64,000 nucleotides of DNA from Bifidobacterium asteroides (GTDB lineage: Bacteria; Actinomycetota; Actinomycetes; Actinomycetales; Bifidobacteriaceae). The stretch lies in the NCBI RefSeq assembly GCF_003202755.1, contig NZ_QGLK01000005.1, forward strand, positions 434,001-498,000, given 5' to 3'. The position numbers and the translations under genes are program-made. Position 1 is the stretch's first letter. Each line of letters starts with the position of its first letter. The notes beneath the pieces were generated by a model. It was not told the DNA's origin and searched no databases. It saw only the letters and a program-made list of their open reading frames with translations. Of the stretch, positions 58,080-64,000 are shown piece by piece.

Positions 58080-59660
58080 TTACTCGCCCAGATCTGTCAA
58101 CAAATCACGACATAGGTGCGAACCCTGAGCATCCGACCAGACCAAGGTGGCGAGAGAGGGATCGTCGCCTGACGATTGGGGGTTGACACTTTTGCCGTTT
58201 TTCCCTACTGTCTCCGTCCGGTCACGCAGAGCCGGGAAGGTGCCGACAGCGGCGGATGGGCAGAAGATCAGTTCAGCCTTACTGGTCTTCCCCTGCCAGA
58301 CAAGATGAAGCACGCTAGGCGCCGCATCGATTTGATAAGAGAATGTGCCATTGAAGGCATCCAGCTTATTGCGCAATCGACAGAGAGCGTTCAAGGAGCG
58401 AACGACCGGCCTAGTCAGATTCCGCTTAATCTCCTCTTCGGTGTAATAGTGCCTATTGATATCTCGTCCATTGCGGGTTCTCGCTAGCAGATCCATGTCA
58501 TTGGCGCCGGCCAGCGCCCCGACATAATAAACCTGAGGCACCCCCGGAAGGAAGAGCTGAACGGCTCTTGCAGCCAGGTAGGCCCTGTCATGGCAAGCCA
58601 ATGCCGAGTAATAGGTCGTATTGATTTGATACAGGTCCAGGTTGCTGGCAGCAGCTCCAGTAGCAGCTTCCGATTGGCCGTGAGTGTTACAGTGAATTAT
58701 CTGGACCAGTTGGTCCACGGCCGCATCATCCACGAGCCCTTTCAGGGAACGGTCCATCTGGTCAGCGCCGATATCTATCACTCCGATCCCATCATGGGTG
58801 TCCAGGACAGTGACCGCATTGATTGGTCTGACCTCGATCCAATGGACCAGTGCCGCGATATCTCCGGTGAAGATCGTATGCAGCAGCAGAGGCGGCAGGG
58901 CGAAATCGTAAACCCTGTCGACTTTAGAGGCTATATCAATCTGCTTGTGATAATTGGAGTGGACCTCAATCAAAGTCTCCAAACCCCGAGTGGCAGCTTC
59001 CTGCTTGATACGAGTGATGAGGTCGAAAGTCTTGGGCGTCATAAAACAACTGGTGCCCGCCTGCTTGGCTCCGTATCCGACGGCGTCCAAACGGATGTAG
59101 CTGACATTGCTGGCCGCCAAACGATCAAGTATAGATGTCAGATACGCCCATCCCTGGGACGAATCGGTATCGATGTCAACTTGCTGTGGAGTAAAAGTAG
59201 TCCAGACCAGCCGGGTTTCACCTGCCCAGGTATAGTGGGTGAAAGGCAGGCCCGGGCGCGGCCGATATATGCGTGCCAGATCTTCTTCGTCAGCCCCATC
59301 AGGAAAGACTGAAGACATGGTCAAGAACATCGAATAATACGGGCTCGCCTTCCCCTTGGCCATGACCTCCCGGAACTGCTCGGACTTCGAGGACATGTGA
59401 TTGACAATAGCGTCAACCATAATTTTGTGCGATCGGCTCAGCTCCGCGATGTCGTCCCAAGTGCCCAGCCTTGGATCCACCTGACGATGGTCAATGGGAT
59501 CGAAGCCTGCATCAGCACCATCATAGGGAGTGAAAAAAGGCAGAATATGGACTCCCTGATACACGCCATCAAAATACGTACGCAACACTCTGGTCAAGGA
59601 GGCCAGGGTATCGCCTCCAAACCTGTTTGCATATGTAATGAGTTGAACCTTGTTGTCCAT
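58080..59660 (-). CDS. Sucrose phosphorylase (GH13 subfamily 18) with C-terminal extension
   Basis: 526 residues from ATG 59660 after AGGAGGACGG. Splits sucrose with phosphate to alpha-glucose-1-phosphate and fructose, saving ATP. D192 (RLDAVGYGAK), E232 (LIEVHSNY) and D290 (LDTHDGIGVIDIG) match the numbering of the B. adolescentis enzyme exactly, and the acceptor loop ATGAAASNLDLYQ is kept. The protein is about 20 residues longer than the usual 504 because of a polar insert near residue 490 (TVGKNGKSVNPQSSGDD). Divergent from a LacI gene. A different alpha-glucoside acceptor is possible but the active site looks like true sucrose phosphorylase. Confidence 0.93.
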   Translation of the reverse strand: MDNKVQLITYANRFGGDTLASLTRVLRTYFDGVYQGVHILPFFTPYDGADAGFDPIDHRQVDPRLGTWDDIAELSRSHKIMVDAIVNHMSSKSEQFREVMAKGKASPYYSMFLTMSSVFPDGADEEDLARIYRPRPGLPFTHYTWAGETRLVWTTFTPQQVDIDTDSSQGWAYLTSILDRLAASNVSYIRLDAVGYGAKQAGTSCFMTPKTFDLITRIKQEAATRGLETLIEVHSNYHKQIDIASKVDRVYDFALPPLLLHTIFTGDIAALVHWIEVRPINAVTVLDTHDGIGVIDIGADQMDRSLKGLVDDAAVDQLVQIIHCNTHGQSEAATGAAASNLDLYQINTTYYSALACHDRAYLAARAVQLFLPGVPQVYYVGALAGANDMDLLARTRNGRDINRHYYTEEEIKRNLTRPVVRSLNALCRLRNKLDAFNGTFSYQIDAAPSVLHLVWQGKTSKAELIFCPSAAVGTFPALRDRTETVGKNGKSVNPQSSGDDPSLATLVWSDAQGSHLCRDLLTDLGE

Positions 59661-59695
59661 CCGTCCTCCTGAGCTCGGCAACCAACAGTGTTACC

Positions 59696-59717
59696 TAATC
59701 GTTTAGATAAGCCTAAT
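59696..59717 (-). promoter_or_regulatory. LacI-type operator and -10 box of the sucrose phosphorylase promoter
   Basis: On the minus strand TATATT is followed at once by TAAACGATTA (59696-59705 on the plus strand), a near-palindrome with a central CG, typical of LacI-family operators. It lies 36 bases before the phosphorylase start and about 120 bases before the divergent LacI gene. Confidence 0.55.
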
Positions 59718-59826
59718 ATAGTATGCGGTGAGTACTTTGCATCTCTGCTCCGGAAACGATCGTTGATTCTGGGACGAAGGTGGAAATAATATGCTTGCCA
59801 TTTTCGCTCGGACTACTGGAGGATTC

Positions 59827-60858
59827 ATGAGCAGACAAGCCACAATCAAGGATGTGGCTCGGGAAGCGGGCGTGTCGACCTTCACAGTATCCAAAGCCCT
59901 GCGTAATCAGCCTCATGTCGCCCCTGAAACCCGCAAAAGGGTGTTGAGGGCTGCGGCCAGGCTCAATTACTCAGCGTCGAAATCAGCTGCCGCACTGGTC
60001 AGCGGAAAGACCAAAAGAGTCGCCCTGCTGATAGGAGAACAGATAACCGGTTGGTTCAATGGGAACATTCAGGAAGGCGTCTATGATGTGCTGAGCACCC
60101 ATGGCTACGATCTGCTCATCTACCGAGCCGGAACAAGTGAGGAGCGAGCCGCTTTCTTCAGGAATCTTCCCGCCAAGCGCAACGCCGATGCCATTATCGT
60201 GGTCTCTTTCACTCTGACGCAAAAGGAGACCAAGGCCCTTCAAGAATTGGACATGCCCATCGTCGCGATCCACTCAGGTGCCACATCGTTCAGTCAGGGA
60301 TCCATCCGTATAGACGATTGCGAATCCGAAATTGAAGCAGTGCAACACTTGGCATCACTGGGCCATACAAGGTTCTGCTTTCTCGACAGATTCAACCCTT
60401 TGCCTGAGTACTCCTGGGGCGCCAACCAACGCATTATCGGTTACAAGAAAGCCATCGACCGCTACCACTTGGTAGACTGCGGAGTACTCACCATGGATCC
60501 GGACAGGGAGCATCCTGCCAGGACAGCAGCGGATCGGATCGCCTCCATGACACCAGCCCCCACGGCCATCTGCGCCTGGTCTGACGATTGCGCCTTGGCT
60601 CTTCTGTCTGAACTGCGCCAGGCTGAGATCAGGGTGCCCGACGTCGTCTCGATCATGGGATTTGACTCCTCGGATGTGGCCGCTCTGGCCGGCTTGTCTT
60701 CAGTAGCCCAGCCGGCCAGAGACATAGGAGCCGAGGCCGCCAGAAAGGCCCTGCAGCTCATCAACGGCTCACCCTTAACCGAACCGCACACACAGGTCAA
60801 GACTCATATCATCGACAGAGCCACCACCGGTCCGGCTCCTAGGGACGAGGGACGTTGA
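59827..60858 (+). CDS. LacI-family transcriptional regulator
   Basis: 343 residues from ATG 59827, after GGAGG. Helix-turn-helix QATIKDVAREAGVSTFTVSKAL at residues 4-25 and hinge YSASKSAAALVSGKTK, then the sugar-sensing domain with VALLIGEQ, FCFLDRF and SIMGFDSSDV. Divergent from the sucrose phosphorylase gene and convergent with the GH1 gene, which it overlaps by 20 bases at the 3' ends. Probable regulator of both, with sucrose or a glucoside as signal. Confidence 0.9.
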   Translation: MSRQATIKDVAREAGVSTFTVSKALRNQPHVAPETRKRVLRAAARLNYSASKSAAALVSGKTKRVALLIGEQITGWFNGNIQEGVYDVLSTHGYDLLIYRAGTSEERAAFFRNLPAKRNADAIIVVSFTLTQKETKALQELDMPIVAIHSGATSFSQGSIRIDDCESEIEAVQHLASLGHTRFCFLDRFNPLPEYSWGANQRIIGYKKAIDRYHLVDCGVLTMDPDREHPARTAADRIASMTPAPTAICAWSDDCALALLSELRQAEIRVPDVVSIMGFDSSDVAALAGLSSVAQPARDIGAEAARKALQLINGSPLTEPHTQVKTHIIDRATTGPAPRDEGR

Positions 60859-62023
60859 GCATACCTGTCCTGGCGACCTGACCTAGCCAAGTCAAAGAAG
60901 GCTTGGGAGTTCGCTTGAATGTCTTGCGGTCCACGCTGATAAGACCAAATGTTGGATCGTATGAACCCCACTCATAGTTGTCGAGCAATGACCAGTGAAG
61001 ATAACCCAAAACATCAATCCCCAGGTCCATGGCTTTCTTGAGACCCAAAAGAGCATCGTGAGTGTAGTCGATCCTGCGGGCATCATTATCAGTGGCCAGA
61101 CCATTCTCAGTCACGAAGACCGGAACGCCGCCAGTCAGATTCCAGGCAGTCTGCACGCCAATGCCTAAGGCGGGAGGAAAGTATTCCCACCCGTTCTTAG
61201 TCTTTTCAGCTTCTGCAGGGACCGGCAGCGGTCCATGTTTGCCGATGAATGTACGCAGATAGGCCTGCACACCGACCCAGTCATCTCCAGCCGCATGCTC
61301 GAAGAAAAAAGTCTCGCGCCAATAGGCGTAATCGCTCGTTTCCTGCTCACAGCCCGGCATGGCGTGAAAGGCCTGAGCAGCAACTGACCAGCCCACACGT
61401 TTGGATTTGTCCTGTCTGAGCAGAGCAGAAGCCTGAAGATGGGCCTGCAGAATGATACGCGCTATCTTCTCGCTCGGCTCCGGAAGGGAGGAAGCGGCCA
61501 TATCCTCTCCGGTCTCCCCTCCCTGAGTCATGGCCACCATGTTGGGCTCATTGATAGTGCAGATCCAGGTGACTCCATCCAAGATCGGAAGAACAAAACG
61601 AACGTAACGAACGAATAGGTCCGGTGCGGAGGGATTGCTCCAACCACCCTTGGCGGCAAACCACCTTGGAACGGTGAAGTGGTGAAGGGTCACCATGGGC
61701 TCCACGTCGTGAGCCCTGCAAGATTCGAGCATCCGGGCATAGTGCATCAGCTCAGCTTGGGAAAAGCAGCCCTCCTCCGGCTCAATTCGAGCCCACTCAA
61801 TGGAGAAGCGATACATCTGCAAACCCGAATTCGCCAAGAGTGATATATCTTCATCATACCGATGGTAGCTATCGCAGGCATCTCCTGACGGCTCTTTGAT
61901 GTCAGTCCCATCAGTATGCTCGCGAACCCACCAATTACTGTTGATATTGTTTCCTTCGACCTGATGAGCGGCCGTGGAGGCTCCCCAGATAAAGTCTTCC
62001 GGAAATTGCATGGCATCTGTCAT
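60839..62023 (-). CDS. GH1 beta-glycosidase, probable beta-glucosidase
   Basis: 394 residues, shorter than the usual 440-480 of GH1. The acid/base E159 in CTINEPN and the nucleophile E306 in FVTENG are intact, as are the N-terminal FIWGASTAAHQVEG, HHFTVPRWF and the C-terminal LHWSLLDNYEWGSYDPTFGL substrate loop. No signal peptide, so it acts on imported beta-glucosides in the cytoplasm. It follows two ABC permease genes, 43 bases apart. The 3' end overlaps the convergent LacI gene. Plant beta-glucosides in nectar or pollen are plausible substrates, as inference. Confidence 0.92.
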   Translation of the reverse strand: MTDAMQFPEDFIWGASTAAHQVEGNNINSNWWVREHTDGTDIKEPSGDACDSYHRYDEDISLLANSGLQMYRFSIEWARIEPEEGCFSQAELMHYARMLESCRAHDVEPMVTLHHFTVPRWFAAKGGWSNPSAPDLFVRYVRFVLPILDGVTWICTINEPNMVAMTQGGETGEDMAASSLPEPSEKIARIILQAHLQASALLRQDKSKRVGWSVAAQAFHAMPGCEQETSDYAYWRETFFFEHAAGDDWVGVQAYLRTFIGKHGPLPVPAEAEKTKNGWEYFPPALGIGVQTAWNLTGGVPVFVTENGLATDNDARRIDYTHDALLGLKKAMDLGIDVLGYLHWSLLDNYEWGSYDPTFGLISVDRKTFKRTPKPSLTWLGQVARTGMLNVPRP

Positions 62024-62065
62024 AGGCTGCTTTCCCTCTCTGTATCTGTGACAGGTAATTGACGT

Positions 62066-62947
62066 TTACTTGATGCCGCTCATGGTCACACCTTGGATAA
62101 AGTATTTCTGAAGGAAGACGAACAGCAGCAGGATAGGCGTGACCACAAGGACGGCTCCAGCCAGCAGAACACTGTAGTTGGTCGCATTTTGCCCCGTGGA
62201 ATACAGAGACAGAGCAACGGGCAAGGTGTACATTTTGTTGGACTGGGCAGCAACCAAGGGCCATAGGAAGTTGTTCCAAGAAGATAGGAAAGTCAAGACG
62301 GCAAGCGTGGCCAAAGGCGGCTTGCACTGCGGCAAAACTATCTGGAAGAAGATCCGCAACTCACCCGCTCCGTCTATCCGACCAGCTTCCAAGAGGGCAT
62401 CAGGGATACTCTGCATGAACTGACGCATCAGGAACACACCAATAGGCTGAGTCAGGAAAGGCAGAATGAGCGCGAAATAGCTATTGAGCATATGCAGGTT
62501 CGAAATGATCACGAACAAAGGTATAAAAGTAGCGACACTCGGTACCATGAGCGTAACCATGACCAGCAGGAAGAGCACGTTCTTGCCTGCAAAGTCGATC
62601 TTCGCCAGCGCATACCCGACCATGGAGCAAAAGACCAGGTTACCCAGCATCGTCACCACGGCTACTACAAGACTGTTAATAAAATAGTTGCCAAAATGAA
62701 GCTGAGTAAACCACTGCGTGAAATTGCCCAGGGTTGGGTTTTTAGGCAAGAGTGTAGGCGGTACCGCCATAATTTCACGCTGAGTCTTGAGCGACCCCAG
62801 AACCATCCAGAAAAAGGGAAAGACCCAGATTATGCCGACCAGAGAAAGAACTACATAGGTAATGCCATGGGCCTTTCGAAATCTCGTCCACAGACTCGGT
62901 TTGTTCTCTGATATTTCCGGCGACATCGTTACTGCAGCGGTTGACAT
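62066..62947 (-). CDS. ABC sugar importer permease, MalG type
   Basis: 293 residues, six helices, coupling loop EAGRIDGAGELRIFFQIVLPQ near residue 187, and the typical C-terminal FIQGVTMSGIK. Starts after AGGAGGGGAAT, nine bases from the MalF-type gene. Third gene of the importer unit that feeds the GH1 enzyme. Confidence 0.92.
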   Translation of the reverse strand: MSTAAVTMSPEISENKPSLWTRFRKAHGITYVVLSLVGIIWVFPFFWMVLGSLKTQREIMAVPPTLLPKNPTLGNFTQWFTQLHFGNYFINSLVVAVVTMLGNLVFCSMVGYALAKIDFAGKNVLFLLVMVTLMVPSVATFIPLFVIISNLHMLNSYFALILPFLTQPIGVFLMRQFMQSIPDALLEAGRIDGAGELRIFFQIVLPQCKPPLATLAVLTFLSSWNNFLWPLVAAQSNKMYTLPVALSLYSTGQNATNYSVLLAGAVLVVTPILLLFVFLQKYFIQGVTMSGIK

Positions 62948-62956
62948 ATTCCCCTC

Positions 62957-63901
62957 CTAATCCTCAGATTTGAGAATTCTGAACTGGAGCAGACTCACCA
63001 AGGCGATGATGGCGAAGAGCACATAGCTTGCCGCCGACGACATACCATACTGCCCGAATCCAAACTTTTCATAGATGTAATAGGAAGCCGAAAGGGTTGA
63101 ATCCAAAGGACCTCCCTGGGTCATGACAAAGGATTCTTCAAAGAACTGCAGGTAAAGCACCGATTGCAGGACGGCGCCAAGAAGAAGAGTGGGCCGAAGC
63201 AGAGGAAGGGTGATGCTGCGGAACTTGCGCCATTCCGATGCGCCATCCATCTCTGCGGCTTCGAGAACCTCTTCAGGTATGGCCTGCAGACCAGCTAAAA
63301 AGATGATCATCAGGGTACCCATGTTCCGCCATAGGGTCATGACCATCAAGGCCGGCAGGGCCGTCCTGGTATCATGCAGCCAGTCAGGGCCCTGGACTCC
63401 GATAATTGCAAGAAGGGTGTTCAGCAGACCATCTTTTTGCAGGATGTAGCGCCACACCACCGAGACTGCCACAGTGCTTGCAACCACGGGAGCATAGAAC
63501 AAGGCACGGAAGAAAGCGTTGACATGCCTGAGCCCCTTATTGAGCGTAACTGCGAAGGCTAGGGCAACAACCATGGTCAGCGGAAGCCCGACAACCACGA
63601 ATATGCCTGTAGTCCCCAGGGAATGCAAATACCTGGGATCCCGGAACAGCTTAAAGTAATTGCTCAGCCCCATGAAGTTGACGTTGAAGGGTGTTTGGAT
63701 ATCCCTGGCAGTGATGTCAGTAAACGACATCACCAGCGAAGTAGCCAAAGGAATCAGCATAAATATAGCAAAGACAATCACGAACGGCAGCGAGAACCCC
63801 CAGGCGACCAGAGTCCTTCTGCGGCGAGCGAGTTTCATCGACGACCCGCTCGCCTTCATGGATTGTCTTCGTTCTGCGCGGATGCGCGACGAAGAATTCA
63901 T
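62957..63901 (-). CDS. ABC sugar importer permease, MalF type
   Basis: 314 residues. Arg-rich N-terminus (residues 1-30), six helices, coupling loop EAAEMDGASEWRKFRSITLPL near residue 217. Begins eight bases after the stop of the binding-protein gene and precedes the MalG-type permease. Confidence 0.92.
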   Translation of the reverse strand: MNSSSRIRAERRQSMKASGSSMKLARRRRTLVAWGFSLPFVIVFAIFMLIPLATSLVMSFTDITARDIQTPFNVNFMGLSNYFKLFRDPRYLHSLGTTGIFVVVGLPLTMVVALAFAVTLNKGLRHVNAFFRALFYAPVVASTVAVSVVWRYILQKDGLLNTLLAIIGVQGPDWLHDTRTALPALMVMTLWRNMGTLMIIFLAGLQAIPEEVLEAAEMDGASEWRKFRSITLPLLRPTLLLGAVLQSVLYLQFFEESFVMTQGGPLDSTLSASYYIYEKFGFGQYGMSSAASYVLFAIIALVSLLQFRILKSED

Positions 63902-63908
63902 AGCAGAA

Positions 63909-64000
63909 CTACATTCCTGTCCCTATGGAGTCAGCCTGTTGCTGCAATTCCTTAAGACCATCCTCGACGGATACGGTTCCCCTGTTCATTTTCTCATAGA
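63909..64000 (-). CDS. ABC substrate-binding protein, C-terminal end (start beyond right edge)
   Basis: Only the last 30 codons are visible. They read YEKMNRGTVSVEDGLKELQQ and then a short tail to a TAG stop at 63909-63911. The pattern of a helix with EDGLKELQQQAD is the usual end of family 1 sugar-binding lipoproteins, where the binding protein precedes MalF and MalG genes. The bulk of the gene, including lipobox and substrate pocket, lies outside the window. Confidence 0.75.
   Translation of the reverse strand, partial: YEKMNRGTVSVEDGLKELQQQADSIGTGM

Overview
The window looks like a Bifidobacterium chromosome, plausibly from the insect-associated part of the genus (host is inference). Evidence: a sucrose phosphorylase whose catalytic residues fall at the same numbers as in the B. 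adolescentis enzyme (D192/E232/D290), a galacto-N-biose/lacto-N-biose (lnp) operon whose phosphorylase has its acid at D313, a bifidobacterial-type FTR1/P19/DUF2318/ABC iron locus, many LacI regulators paired with MalFG-type sugar ABC transporters, and moderately high GC with AT-richer islands. No rRNA, tRNA, CRISPR, phage or insertion sequence was recognised.

Layout. 1-1452: trpE, running off the left edge, with a possible attenuator upstream. 1453-2607: AT-rich gap. 2608-8469: LacI regulator, divergent GH32-like glycosidase and an ABC importer, with AAGCGCTT operators before two of the genes. 8753-19059 (minus): a long, mostly overlapping operon of ECF transporter (S, T, A, A), TrpF-like protein, PfkB kinase, nucleoside hydrolase, HAD phosphatase, iron alcohol dehydrogenase, second nucleoside hydrolase and an MFS transporter, facing a LacI-ribokinase fusion regulator (19398-21269). 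21557-25253: AraC regulator, xylitol-dehydrogenase-type MDR enzyme, VOC protein and a 3-hydroxyacyl-CoA/L-gulonate dehydrogenase-like protein, probably polyol use. 25823-29358: ProP-like transporter, DUF4186 protein, cyclopropane fatty acid synthase. 29450-37106 (minus): iron uptake operon. 37266-40519: two divergent amino-acid permeases. 40602-52190 (minus): GNB/LNB operon of ABC importer, GH112 phosphorylase, N-acetylhexosamine kinase and uridylyltransferase, ending in a signal-less GH101 endo-alpha-N-acetylgalactosaminidase. 52778-55963: tandem amino-acid permeases behind a hairpin-rich leader. 56275-57324: ilvC. 57325-58079: gap. 58080-64000: sucrose phosphorylase, LacI regulator, GH1 beta-glucosidase and an ABC importer that runs off the right edge.

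The most promising undescribed system is the ECF/nucleoside hydrolase operon. It reads as uptake of a riboside-like compound, N-glycoside cleavage, sugar phosphorylation, an unusual TrpF-fold step, dephosphorylation, reduction and possible export, controlled by a regulator that carries its own sugar kinase domain. Second is the cytoplasmic GH101 in the lnp operon, which suggests that core-1 O-glycan is imported still attached to amino acid or peptide. All start choices, motif positions and hairpins were read by eye from the sequence; family assignments rest on recognised motifs, not on database searches.
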